Shown one piece after another: positions 32,558 through 45,228 of a DNA stretch of 64,000 bases. A model generated the notes under the pieces. It saw nothing but the letters and a program-made list of their open reading frames with translations. It did not search any database and was not told the DNA's origin. The position numbers were made by a program, and so were the translations under genes. Numbering within the stretch: position 1 is the stretch's first letter; every line of letters begins with the position of its first letter. The stretch is from Iris pallida (Eukaryota > Streptophyta > Magnoliopsida > Asparagales > Iridaceae): the NCBI GenBank assembly GCA_029216955.1, contig JANAVB010009599.1:1456447-1520446 (forward strand), read 5' to 3'.

Positions 32558-33536
32558 TTGCGTATTTTTTGTTCCTTATTATTTTTGAAGAAATTTTCTA
32601 CATCGTCTAAAATTTTAATTTCTGGTAGCAAGTATAAAAATCATCTTCGCAGCGTTTGGATTTTTATTTGCCTAAGTTATATCACCTCATATTTCAGGAT
32701 CATGTGTGATCGATCCCTATGTAAAGTAACATATGATTTTGTAGATGCTGCAACTAATGGTGCCATTGGAGTCATTAGCAGATGCATCCCCCTATCAATC
32801 CTACTAATCCCGAGTGTTTTCACATGTAAGTGAAAGTAGTGTACATTGAACCTCTTCTTGTTTTCTCCTTGTAATTTGATATTAGCATTGTGTGTTCCCC
32901 TTATGAATTATACTGATCTAGTGTTCTCATATCTGTAATGTTAAGTTATTTCACTTTCTATGCTTGGTTTGCTCCTTGTAACTTGATTATTGGTCTTATG
33001 TCAATGATCAGTTTGATTTTACTTTTTTAAGGCTGGTTTATTTGAGGGAACAAAGTGCTTGTGCCTCGTGTGTATGCAATGTGTGCCTGTGTGCTTGCAT
33101 GTGTACCGACGTGTGTTATTTAATTTTTGTGTAGCCACACATCTTTTTATTTTCATTAGCATTAATACTTAGAAGGTTTCACATGATGTCTTTAATATCT
33201 TTTTTTACCATCTTGAGACTTTCATTAACATTCTTTTGGAATTAATTGGTTCTGGGGGGCGCAGGTACCTATTAGGATTTCTCTACCCGATTTCCCGTCT
33301 GATCAGCTTTTCTATTTATGAGAAGGTATTGGACACACAAGAACTTTAACATTTTGTTGTTCTATATTATTGTTCTAGTCTTTTGTTTACAACTAATTTG
33401 GTGGCCAAATATTTTAATGCCTAGGAACAAAATATTAAAGAAGGACTAGATTATGATGGGTCTTCAAGATGAGGTATTTTACTTGTCTTGGTTTATTACA
33501 TACTTGTTACAGGTAACTGCTACTATTCGGAAACTT

Positions 33537-33567
<31 letters not shown>

Positions 33568-34800
33568 GCACAAAACAAAAGAGACATTTTGTTGTTCTAT
33601 ATTATTGTTCTAGTCTTTTGTTTACAACTAATTTGGTGGCCAAATATTTTAATGCCTAGGAACAAAAGATAGAAGGACTATTTATGATGGGTCTTCAAGA
33701 TGAGATATTTTATTTGTCTTGGTTTATTACATACTCGTTGCAGGTAACTACTACTATTCAGAAACTTTACACACACACTTACCCCCTGCCCCCCACCAAC
33801 ACACACCCAGTACTTAACAAATTAATGAATTATAGAACGTGTTTCTTTATACATTTTTGATGTATGCTTCTACATCAACAATAGTCTTCTCTACTAAGAA
33901 CTATAGACATTTCGAAAATGTAAAAAGAGTTCTTTGATATGAAGAAGATTCAATTCTTCTGCAGACTAACTTTAACCATCCATTGACAACAACAATAGCA
34001 CTCAATAGGAGTAATGCATTAGAACCCAATGGAGCTATGAGCTTTTGCTCAATCCTTATCAGAATATTCTAAGTTTCTTCTTTAGGAATATTTACAAGCA
34101 ATAGAGAAAATAATCTCAATGTGCATGTACTTATCTAAAACTTTGAATTAGACACAATTCTTAACCTCCTTTAGCGTTGACATCTGCAAATAGTACTCTC
34201 GTGGCCTAGAGTTAAGCTTGAAGACTTTTCGCATGTGAGTAGTATAACAAAACGAAAACTATCCTGTAGCGGTAACACTAAAGCGACGCTTTTGTCCTCA
34301 GTCCAAGCTTCAAAGACATTGCACATTAAAGCAGTAACAGAATCAACGAAGAATAGTAAAAACATTCATTGTTGATCTCGCAGGATGGAGTACAATTACC
34401 AGTCACGAAGGTAGGTATGTTTTCCTTTTAATGTAATTATCTAAGGCTATAATAGGCTCCAGTTTTTCATAATGCTTGAAATATATAATTACAAACTAAC
34501 TTTGGTGCTTGCGGTTTGCAGTGATGAAACTGAGCACATGTTCATTGTTGATCTCGCAGTTGGTCTGTTAGTGGTTCACTAGACAAAACTGTCAGGGTAC
34601 AATATTCTACTTTTTCCATATGTGTATCAACATCTTCGTGTGTTTTTGAAACTGAAACCTTCATCTACGTGACAGGTTTGTACTCTTCGAGGCAAAAAAT
34701 CTCATGTGTAGAAGTTCACGCTATGAGAGATCAAGTTCATAACCTAACTGTTGCATGCTCGACAGTAGAGTAAAATGTTATATTGTCACTTATTTTATTT
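32558..34800 (+). pseudogene. Likely captured host-gene exons in CACTA-2, right part, with WD40-like piece
   Basis: Exon-like plus-strand segments: 32699-32823 (acceptor ATATTTCAG, then TYDFVDAATNGAIGVISRC); 34383-34409 (acceptor TCTCGCAG, DGVQLPVTK, donor GTAGGT); 34557-34600 (acceptor TCTCGCAG, then WSVSGSLDKTVRV, typical of a WD40 repeat strand); and 34677-34760 (acceptor GTGACAG, then VCTLRGKKSHV). The WD40 reading is reasonable; the parent gene is not identified. There is no long frame, so this is a non-coding relic. Confidence 0.42.
33351..33775 (+). repeat. ~236-bp tandem duplication with (CA)n
   Basis: TTTTGTTGTTCTATATTATT through AATGCCTAGGAACAAAA and ATGATGGGTCTTCAAGATGA occurs at 33351 and again at 33587. 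A (CA)n run at 33538-33562 sits near the junction and a shorter one follows copy two. Confidence 0.85.
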
Positions 34801-35327
34801 TGTTAAACTTGGTTGTATATTACAATGTTGTATTTTGATCAATAAAAGATTATTTTGTTAATTATATATTGTTGAACGTATAATGTTAAATGGAGTATGG
34901 TTTAATTAATCAAGAGGAAGCCGGTTGTATACAAGTGCATGATAAATATATTAAAATATTTTTTTAGTTGCATTACCTATACCGACGTTTATGTTAAAAC
35001 ATTAAAAAATTATTGGGAAAATTTTGGAAAAGCAAATCCCAACGTTTTTGCAAAAGGTTGAAAAAGAAGTTTAGTTTTTAACGTTTTTATTAAAATGTTG
35101 GAAACTTATTACCCATTATTATACAATTTTTGACGTTTATTAACCATTGTCGCAAACGTCGTCTTTACCTATACCAATGTTTATCTAAAATGTCGTAAAT
35201 TCCCAACTACGGCAACGACGTCATTTTCCAAAAATGTTGGAAAAACGTTGGAAATTACTATGCCAATGTTTTTAACATTTTTTCCGACGTTTATAAAACG
35301 TTGGAAAAAACCAATTTTCTTGTAGTA

Positions 35328-38300
35328 TTCAAAGTGTTCTTAGCTTACAAATTTTGAATTGTTCTCTGTTCAATTTTGGGATATGATTGATTGTGAATAT
35401 TGATTGATCTTCTTCCTCAAGGTGTCTACAAATCTGTTTATCCAAACATAAACCACTAATTCGACCCTTTGAATCATCAAGATTGTAAGTGTTGAGGTTA
35501 TATGGTCATATTTGGAATTAAACTATTCTTGTTGAATATTGAATATGTCCTTGAGTTCTTGAGTTGTCTTTAAACCTTCCTCATCATCTTCGTATCAGAG
35601 CTTGTGATTTAGTTGGAGGACTTGTATCCAAACGTTCGAGGGAGTTCTTGCCTTTATCATCAATCAGATTTTTGAAGGTAAACTCTAAATTTTTACGAAT
35701 ACATGCTTTAGATCAGATTTTGTGATATGCATAACCGTATCATATAGTATAAATAGGCTAAGAGCAGATTACTATAGATTTCTTTGTTTATGTTTTTTTT
35801 AACTAGGAAGTTTGTTCAGATAGTTTTGAATGTTAGTAATTTTGAAGGAATTCCTAATTTCTGTATGAACCTAGATGACAATTAAATCTGACTGTACAGA
35901 AAGTATGTTGATATCTTGAGCTCTTGAGATACAATGATAATTTAGTATCTAGTGTTGTACAGGACTATAAATCATGATTAGGAAGGGTAAGTTGAGTTTT
36001 CCTTGGCAGCTATTATTGAGATCGCCTGCTGTGTGTCAAGTAAAATCCGAAGTATACCAAAGTTAGGACTCATCTTTAACCCTTTGTGTGGGGTTCACCT
36101 GAGCCTTGGTTGCAGGACATCACTGATGCAATGAGGTTCAACTCTATTTTTGAAGAATAACATCAGCTCGTTGCAATTAAATGACTTTGATTCAACCCTT
36201 TCAAAACATCAGTCCCTTGTGTTCAGTTTTCAGGGTTAAACTTGACTTTGTGAGTAGCATGGATTTAAAGCTTAAGTCTCAAGTTCAATTTGCAGGTTAT
36301 GGATTTTAAATTGCTATGTTACAATTGAAAGAAATAAAGTTCTGTTCTAAGAGAGATAAGGGTTCAGTTGGGAGTTTGAGGATTAAAACTGTGGAGGGAA
36401 TAAACCTGTTAAACTTCCCATTAATCTTTTAAACTATGTATAAGTCTTAGATGTTTAATGTATCAGATCTCAGAGTTTGGTTTAGAGTAAACAGAGGATG
36501 GGTTCTCATTGACAGATTTTTCGGAGATGAGGGAATGGACCTAAGCTACTATGTATGGAGTTTAGGTGTAGAAGGAACAGTAGGTGCTTGGTTTTGAAGA
36601 CTGAACAGAGATTAGTGAGGGAGTAAGCCAAGTTATTTGCTTAGGATTATGTGGTTGTAGCTCAATCCTTTAGATATAGATGTAGTTCAATTCTATAAGG
36701 GAAATTGTTAGTTCAGTTCTTGATGATTGATTTAGGAAATTGATTGCTAGGTAACCAGTTTAATTATCAGTCCAGCTGCATATATATCCACACTATAAGT
36801 TGAAACTTGAACGAGAGGATATCCTGGCACTGAATCATGTCCTGAAAAGAATATGAACTGTATTGACTGGAGAATTCAGAACAGACTTAGAAAACTAAAT
36901 TTCCATTCACCTGGGTATTGTAATCCATCAAACTGAACATAGCCGAGTTTAGCTTTATGCCATGAACTACAGAGGAGCCTTAGGATTAGACTGATTTTCA
37001 GTAGGCAGTTCAGACTTTCTTCTACCAGCCCTTGGGTTATTGTATCAAGAGATGATCCTTAGAGTTTTGACCTTTATTATGATTCTGTGTGAAGTTTAGT
37101 TCACAACTACAACATTACTATAGGAAAATAGGACTAGGTATCTTATTAGTGCATATAACTGAAGAGTAACACTTAAACGGATCCTCTGTTATTGATTTAA
37201 GTTTTTAGAAATAAAGTTTTATTTAAGAGTATCAATCTTTGAAGTTTGGCCATATATAATACACTGGCATATGACCAACATTCAACTTTAGTCTCACTTT
37301 TTGAATAATTAGGTTTTTCTTGGCTAAATGGTCAGTTAACAAATCTCTTAGGACAAAACAGTGAAAAATAGATTTATAGAGGCCTGATTTAATATTTGAC
37401 TAGGGCTAGTCCACAAGTAGAACTTGTTTAGTTTTTAATCAACTTATAATAATTTAATATGAGGACATCCAGCTCCATCTAGTACACTTGATTTTCCGGA
37501 GCAAGACAAGTACTTTTCTATGGTCTTGTGCATTTACATACCTTCTACTCTTCTTGTAACACGTCATGACACGATATCATATACTCCTGTATTTCTTGTT
37601 CTTGTAATTACTTATGTCAGGTGGGGAAATACATTAGATATGTGACCAAACCCCGGTTACTATAATCATGTAGATAGCTTAGGCCTCGCATCGTGCACAC
37701 TGGTCCTAAGTCGTATCGATATTCATGTACTCCTGTACATACTCCTGTACTGACACAGCCGGTCACATAGGCTAGTTGTATTTCAAACATGGTGCACTTG
37801 TCATGTCTTGTACTTCAGGTTCATAGTTACATTCCTGTACTTTACTTCATGTACTTTCATTCCTGTACTTTCATGTTTATTTCCTTTATTTCATATTCAT
37901 GTTCTCCTGTACTTATTTTTCATATCATGATGTTCTTGTCCATTACCTAGAACTGTACTTTGCTCCACTCCTGACTAGAATATGTTGCAGGTGAGATAGA
38001 GGCTTTGTGTGATACCTATTATGGCCGAGGACCTGTAGATGCAGTAGAGCCAGCTGGAGTTGCTCTAGACTTAAAGGCTGAGGAAGCCTAGTGCATTACC
38101 CTTAGCAGTTTATATTCTGTTTGTACTTGAGACAGTCAGACTTTATTTTAGCTGGATGAAAGTAATAACTTTTAGACATGTACTTTATTCTGGGATTCGT
38201 TTATAGATGCTGTGATTTGTACTTGTTCATGTTTATCTGGTTAGATTTTCCTAGTTGGTACAGCTTACTTCGTCGTGTCTAACGATGAAGGCTGGTCGTG

Positions 38301-38339
38301 TCCGACTCGTGTACGATTATTCGGGAGCGGATCGTGACA
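35328..38339 (+). repeat. Chromovirus 3' LTR, right segment
   Basis: The continuation of the LTR begun at 16167, without coding capacity, ending TCGGGAGCGGATCGTGACA. An end of the GGGAGCGG-TCGTGACA type is typical of Tekay/Del-like LTRs. Confidence 0.6.
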
Positions 38340-39239
38340 CTCCTAAAAGTCATAAACTTAATAAATAACTAATTAAATCATATATACAGGTCAAAACTTT
38401 GACACATTTTCTTAGTTGGGACACACGTATGGCTCGGCCTGCCCTATTATGGCTAAGACACTAGTTAAATTACACAACTACACTAGCCTTGCCAAATTTT
38501 CTAGTCGATATGCATCTCAAACTTAACCATGACTAAGGCCATATATATATACAGTATTTAGCCTATTATAAGTATAATCATATATATATATATATATATA
38601 TAATAACTTGTAAAAAAAAATATATATATATAATAACTTGTATCTAAATCTATTTGGCCCAAATAAATTCAAAATAGTTCTAATAAGTCCTGGCAACCTA
38701 ACATAGCTCTACCTAGTGGGGTTGGCTAGGTTATGTTCCAAATATATTTTCTAGTGAAATCAAACCCAAAAAGTCAACTAATGAGTCTTTTGTGCCATTC
38801 GCAAATAAATTGTACATGGAAACTCGATTGAGTGGCACACCCATCGCTTGTGCATCGTAGTCTCAAAATGGGTTAAAACCATATATTGGATAAAATAGTT
38901 TTGATCAATGTCGAGTCCCGAACTCACGTTAGAAGTTAGGTCTAGAATTACGGTAAATAATCAAATGGTCTAAATTTTACCTGAAGTTGTGCGAAGTCAA
39001 AAGAATATTTAGGAATAAATTTGGACGGGACATGATATATCAAGTTGAAGGTGGACTCGTCTACTTCAAAACTCATGAAAGATGTTTCGAAAGATTGTCG
39101 TTTCTTGTGCTTCAAATATCAAAGCTACAAAAAATTACATCTATAATCATAATTAAAAATAAAAATATAATCTAATCTAATAAATAAAAAATTATATAAA
39201 ATAAATAAATTATAATTTCCAAAAATTAGGATGCTTACA
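38340..39239 (-). repeat. Possible reversed LTR of a second Tekay-like element
   Basis: Reading the minus strand, GAATTTCGAGGATGAAATTA then TTTTAAGGTGGGTAGAT precede TGTAAGCATCC (start at 39239). This is the usual layout of stop region, polypurine tract and LTR start in Tekay-like elements. The LTR would run left to about 38340. No pol sequence is recognisable to the right, so this is tentative. A (TA)n run is at 38577-38602. Confidence 0.35.
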
Positions 39240-42200
39240 ATCTACCCACCTTAAAATAATTTCATCCTCGAAATTCAATATATCATCAACACATTAACGA
39301 TAAGGGAGAAGACGCTTTTCAACCCTCGTACAAATGGTCTATCTTGCCTTCAAATTTTCAAGGGATTTACTCTAAATGATTGCTACTCTATCCTAAAAGA
39401 AACAACTGAAAACTAATACTAATTCAATATCTATAATTGTTTTCCTACCATACATGGCCACTAACTCCTTCCAAAATTTGAAAAGTTCCCAACTTATTTA
39501 CTTATTAGGTATCCTCATATGTTATTTTGATTATCTAGGTAGAGCTTATGAAACTTATAAATTGTGCATCTATTCTAAACGTCTAACTACATCCTCATAA
39601 CCATATTATTATCACAATTACATAACTCTCTTTTTACCTGACCAAGCTAAGTGATACCTACCATTATGTCTAATCCTAACTATACAACCGATAGGGAATA
39701 ATAGAAAATGGGTCGGGTTAGGCTATGTTTAGGTTCTTCCTGTAGAGGGTCAATCTTTACACAAAAACTACCACTCTATTCTTGATCAAGTAACTACCGT
39801 AAAAGCATAACCTAGTATGATCATATATTTATTTTTATACTGTGGACGGCTACCCACCATTGGTCACACTACCCTATCATACCCATGATGCCCTAATTTT
39901 TATAACCCTTGCATACTAGTTGCAGAATCCATACCACTGGATATCTATGGTATATGGCATCACTAATCCCATCTTATCTATCAAGCATCAAAAATTCAAT
40001 AAGCAAACTAATTTACACTATAACGTAAGAATGATGATTTCTATAAAGCACGATCAGTCGTCACTCCGAAATAGGAAGGGACGAGAAGCAATAGCACGAG
40101 GAAGAAAAGGAAGAATAGTCGAGAGCAAATATGAAGTTCAAGGACAGTAGAGAAATTTTTAAAAGAATTGTCAAGGCATTTATGGATTGTGATTCGTAAT
40201 AGTTTAATCATATTTATAGGCCCGCTCGATACAGTAACGTAATCGAAATGGCTAACTCGACGTATATGGGCTACCAAAAAAATATGTAACGTCCCAGTCC
40301 CAAAATACGTAGGACTAGGAGATCGTATACATGCCAGCTATGTTTCGAGAATACTCCAGCTCAACTCGATTACGTATAAACTATCTGTTTATTCTAAATA
40401 AACTATATCTCAATCCACCAATTTTTGATAAAAATAATGAGTCAAGTGCATTAAGGTTGATTAGACTGTAATACACCGATTCTAAAATAGATAAATATAC
40501 TATAGTAGATCCCCAATAATATATTTATTATGAACAAGCTAGAAAAAATTGAAGTTTGCAAAAGACTAGGCTATAATAACAGTGAGAATCAAATATAAGA
40601 CAAAATATAAATAAAGATGAGGACAATACAACATCGGCTAAATATAACTGAAGTCTTAGTGAAGCAACTGTCATCCATCAATATGATATACCTTGATATT
40701 TCATCTAATACCTAGAGAGATCACCAGGTCCTCAAGAGACTAGCAAGATACATATAAATATGCCTACTATGACAGTATATAACATGTAAAGAAAACAAGA
40801 ACACTACAAGAAAGACATCTAAGAAGTGACATGTCATAGAGAAGTATAATACTAGCCTTGGCTAACAATCAATTAAATAAATCGTATAGACTGTAGTACA
40901 ATAAAAGATACTCCTAATCTATAGTAAATCTCAATTGTAGTAAAATTAATGCAAGATGCTCCCAATCGAGAATGTTCAAGTAGCCAAGCCTAGTATCAAC
41001 CTCCTCTCGAATACAAAGGTCAAGTAAAATCAATAGATTGTAGAACAATGCAAGATACTCCCAATCTATAGAATGTCACAAGTCAAGTTAAGTCGTACTC
41101 AAGTCAAGTCCAAGTTAATCAATCAAAATTAGGTCAAATCAACGAAACATGGCGTAGAATTGACAACTCTATCACAAGACACGGTGAATACGAAGAAGAC
41201 CAATAAAAACGTAATAAAAACAACTAATATTCTATTTGTGCACGTAAATCCATAAAACAAAGAAAGAAGTAAATGATAAACCAAGTATAATATGAGAAAC
41301 ATGTAACCATATGAAAAGAAATATAGTAGAAAAAGAAAACATGTGAATATTGTATAAGTTCAGCTTGGTATACTTGCTTAATGGTCGCTCGTAGAACAAA
41401 CAATATCCAATCACTCAGTGAGCCTCAAAAGTTAAACTCCTGTAAATATCTACAGATACGGAAACAGACATCACCAACGTATTTGGCATAAGAAAAATAT
41501 CTAAGTTTGACTACCCATAAGTACAATTCTGGACACAGGAGGCAAACAGTAATTTTTGAGCAAAAATAATTTCCGCCATTGGACCCGCTTTGCACCGAAA
41601 AGCATGCCAAATCCTATGGTCTCTAAACTCAACAAATTATATACCTAAGAGTCCAATTTTCTGATATGAACTCAATGGTATGTCTAGATTTGGATTCTGA
41701 AGAGTCGTGCACAAAATCTCCTATTGCGGGCCTGCCAAAATAACGGTCTGGTCGACCTTCTCAGAATTGAACCAAACTTGGCTCACAGGACCAAACAATG
41801 ATACAAGTCAAGTGGCACAAGTTTTATCGCGCACTGAAGCACGTCCACAAAGTAATTAAGATTTTTACAAAGTGGTCGATACGGTGTACCTCGACTGATA
41901 CGCCTCGAATTAGTCATACACACGCAACCAATTTGAGTTCTGCCAAAGCCTACACATCTGCAACATTTATACGCACCTTTTGATGCTCACGAGTTATTAC
42001 CAAGTCGCCCGGTTCGTCGGGTCGCATGCCGTATCGATAAATTTCTATGTTTTTCAAAACTATTTTTCTATTTTTTCCTCGATTTTGGAAATCAATTTTC
42101 TCTACGCATAGTGGATCAAATAACAAATTATAAAAAGAGTTTTGGAGACCTACAAGTTGTCTACGATACTGTTTAATTAGTTTTCCAAAATTTCTAATAG

Positions 42201-42660
42201 GTTGCTCACAATCAGCCTACAAAAACATGTTCATAAAACTGTAACTAGCAGTAGTTTCTTATGATTTTTCTTGAACTCCAAGAATTTTCACAAAAAATAC
42301 AGAACGAATTTTAATAAACCATTGGTCAACTTGACTACGCAAAAAAATTACAGTTCAAAATTTCATTGAAAGAGTGGGGAGAAAAGCTACCTTGAAGTAG
42401 GGTGGGTTGCTGTTGAATTAACTGCTGCTGCTTTCATGCGCGGCTGCGCTTTCCAGCGGTCCCATGGCGGTGCCCAGGTGTCAAGGTGTCCACCAAGGGA
42501 TCGGGGTTGGTGGCTAGGTATTTGTTGAGGGTTTTTAAAAGAAACGTTTCTCTTTCTCTCTCGCTATCTATATAAAGTGTTCGGCTCGAGTTGGCTTCTG
42601 TCGGATTTGGGGGGGCCTCTATCTCGCGAGAAATTCAATTTCTTGCGAGATAAGGTTTTT
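39240..42660. other. Unassigned AT-rich region
   Basis: I find no domain-bearing frame. TGTAACGTCCCAGTCCC at 40285 looks like an LTR start, and AATGCAAGATACTCCCAATC-like phrases repeat at about 40910-41080. A minus-strand TATA-like CTTTATATAGATAG is near 42570. Probably old LTR sequence, family undecided. Confidence 0.35.
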
Positions 42661-42664
42661 TTTC

Positions 42665-42740
42665 TCTATCTCTCTCTCTCTCCCTATATATATATATATA
42701 CACATATATATAAATATATATATATATAGAGAGAGAGAGA

Positions 42741-42771
<31 letters not shown>

Positions 42772-42786
42772 ATATATATATATAGA

Positions 42787-42828
<42 letters not shown>

Positions 42829-42852
42829 TATATTCTCTCTTTCTTTCTCCCC

Positions 42853-42902
<50 letters not shown>
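42665..42902. repeat. (TA)n/(GA)n microsatellite
   Basis: Alternating TA and GA/CT runs abut the 3' end of the LINE at about 42903. Long frames across it are low-complexity artefacts. Confidence 0.95.
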
Positions 42903-42903
<1 letters not shown>

Positions 42904-43819
42904 GCACCGTCTGACCTGGGGGACCACCTCCAGGCATCGGAGTGGTCTACGATCCGTACGTCCGCGGTGGCAAGACGGTTCGCGGTCCCCTGACCCAGCC
43001 AATCAGTAACCCTGACCCACCGCCATTCGGACTCGGTATTCCATAAGTCGTGAATCGAGCTGCCATTCCTGAGCTGCAAGCGGATAAGAGGTTCAACAAG
43101 ATGTCAACCAATGAGGATACGTCGCTAGGAAGCCGAAGATCTATTATTAGCGACCGCGGTCGTAGGATGGGAATATCGGAAGTATCTGGCCTGCATGAAT
43201 CTGGTTCAAATCGAGTGATCCATACGGAGCTTCCACTACAGCTTCATAGAGTAGGCGTCCACTATAGTCGCTAGCCTATCGAAGCCCAACCCCCCCTCAT
43301 TCGTCGGTCTGGCCATGGTGGCGTAGCTGGCCCAGCGGTGCTTGTCCTTTCCGTTGTTGTGACCCCAGAAAAATCAGAGAAGAGTGATTCTAAAGAGGAT
43401 AACACCTTCTTCGGTGGGGAGCATGTCGCCAGGGTATAGATGGGGATGGAGGATAGAACATGCTTGATAAGAATCAATTTCCCGTCGGAAGAGAGGGTCG
43501 TGTTATGCCAACCCTCGATCTTTTTTCTGATTTTGCTCACTAGGCCTACGTAAATGCCCGAATTCGGTTTCCCGTACACCATCGGGCACCCCAAGTATGA
43601 GAATGGCGGATATGCGGTGGAGAACGATGTAAGGTTGGAGAGCGTGGCCGAGTGAGTTCTGTCGGCTTTGTGGTGGGTGTAGATGACGCTTTTGTTGGTG
43701 TTAACTCGCTGGCCCAAGCATCTGGTGTATTTCTCTAGCGTACGGTGGACCACTTCCAACGAGCCGATGTCGTCTGATGAAAAAATAAGGATGTCGTCCA
43801 CGTAGGCCAAGTGACTGAT
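42903..43819 (-). pseudogene. LINE ORF2, C-terminal RT part
   Basis: Begins ISHLAYVDDILIFSS, with the catalytic YVDD box (43760-43810), then GQRVNTNKSVIY, SYLGCPMVYGK and KLILIKHVLSSIPIY, typical of plant LINE reverse transcriptase. After a shift near 43380 it continues with MARPTNEGGLGFDRLATI and SMKLWWKLR, plus stops. It joins directly to the piece ending TTGCPL at about 45229 once the inserted LTR element is removed. Confidence 0.85.
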
Positions 43820-43824
43820 GAGCG

Positions 43825-45223
43825 TGTTAGGGTTATATACTAAAAGCATCATTTTTTTAGTAACCTTATTTCCTTAAATTTTGAATAAGAATCATATGGG
43901 CAAATGTTTGCATATTGTATTTGTTGCAAGTGTTAATGCAAATGTCTGATATTCTATATTGTAGATAATATGGTGTGTGGTGTCACACAGAAGATCATAT
44001 TATCAGTTCCCTATGGAGTATATAAATAGTTCACAACCTAGATGGACTTGGACAATCTATTGAAAAGGTTGTAGTGTAATCTGGTATTAGTCTATCTTGA
44101 CTATAGGTTTACACTAGTACACTTTGTGTGTATTGAACATGACCACTTGAGGTTGTTCTCTTTGTACTGACTACATAAGAGAACAAATACCTCTGTTATT
44201 ATGGATGCTTGTGCTCTTAACCTGGATATAATAACGGACATGTATATGCAGTGTGCATTATTTTGACTCATAAAAGAGTGAGATTGATTATGGATCAACA
44301 ACCTCTATGAATTGGGTAATAACATTGTATGTATGATGGGCTGTTGATTATAAATGGAATCTATGTCCCGATACATCGGGTTGATGATGTCCCCTTAAGG
44401 AGCTCATATGGATTGTCATGTAAACCCTGCAGGTGGATTATATCCGACATGACAAATAAAGTTGAGCGGTACTACTTAAGGATAAAAGATATCGAATCAA
44501 TATAGTTGTCAGTAACTTAATTTGATCGACGGACATACGATATCTTAACATGGGGAGCCAAACGACCATATAATAAAAGGAGCCCACAAACATAATTTGG
44601 GATTAGGGAGGTAGTGCAACCATAGCTCATTAGTGGATCGAGCTATTGTTAATGGGCCTGGATTGTGTGTTCGGGCTAAACACGGGATAACCAGATCCGT
44701 TAGGAGGCCTAACCCTAATTTCTTCTCATGGTCCCTGCCGTAGCCTATATATATCCTCTATTCTCTGGCCGCCATATTACCGATCAGAAATCTAAAACTT
44801 TCTCTAAATTCGTAATTCACGTAAGGAGAGAAAGAGAGGACTGCCAAGGAGAAGAAAAGGTTGGAAGATCGTCGCCCACACGACGTCCAACACGAGGAAG
44901 GAATACGTACAGAAGATCTTGGGGTCGTCTGCTCGAGATTGCCAGGAATTACTTGTCTCCTTTCCGCCGCAGGTATAATTCGTGAACCCTAGTTTCCGCC
45001 TATGAAGGGTTAGAACACGTATTAGATATGTTTAACTTTCTATCGATCAATACGCACACCAAAGGAAGGGTCCTGGGAATCCCTATTTCCATCAATTGGT
45101 ATCAGAGCTTTGAGTATAAGTGGGAGATTTATAACAGTATACTGAAAAGCAATGCTTTGAGTATAAGTGGAAGATTGTTAGGGTTATATACTAAAAGCAT
45201 CACTTTTTTAGTATACTGTTACA
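43825..45223 (+). mobile_element. Small LTR element (TRIM/LARD-like) inserted in LINE RT
   Basis: Flanked by GAGCG on both sides (43820-43824 and 45224-45228). 43825-45094 is a long LTR starting TGTTAGGGTTATATAC and ending CCATCA. A primer site TGGTATCAGAGC (initiator-Met tRNA type) is at 45097-45108. The internal part is only about 67 bp, with a purine stretch AGTGGAAGAT before 45176. The right LTR is just 48 bp (45176-45223), starting TGTTAGGGTTATATACTAAA and ending GTTACA. No protein is encoded. Confidence 0.75.
45097..45108 (+). other. Primer binding site of the small LTR element
   Basis: TGGTATCAGAGC, complementary to the 3' end of initiator-Met tRNA as in many plant copia and TRIM elements. 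Confidence 0.8.
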
Positions 45224-45228
45224 GAGCG

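Larger units (their letters stand above)
17054..35327. mobile_element. CACTA-2: CACTA transposon in the chromovirus LTR
   Basis: The left end contains CTACAAGAAAATATGGC and the right end reverse complement contains CTACAAGAAAATTGG, both followed by TTTTCCAACGTTT, a strong terminal inverted repeat of the CACTACAAGAAAA type with decayed outer bases. Subterminal regions (17090-17320 and 34975-35320) carry many AACGTTTAT and GACGTTTA motifs in both orientations. The 3-bp flanks (GTT left, TTC right) do not match exactly, so the target duplication is unproven. No transposase is seen. It holds likely host-gene fragments and the whole of element 2. Net length without element 2 is about 6.8 kb. Confidence 0.72.

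Noticed and set aside
32543..32833. Frame starting in the 3' LTR end of element 2
   Set aside because: The apparent start is the LTR terminus; the real feature is the exon-like block from 32699.
40803..40818. CACTACAAGAAAG, a possible CACTA transposon end
   Set aside because: No matching inverted end or subterminal motif cluster found nearby.
42619..43079. Long minus-strand frames of about 130 codons
   Set aside because: Mostly translated (TA)n and (GA)n microsatellite (IYIYIY, REREREER), with a LINE tail.
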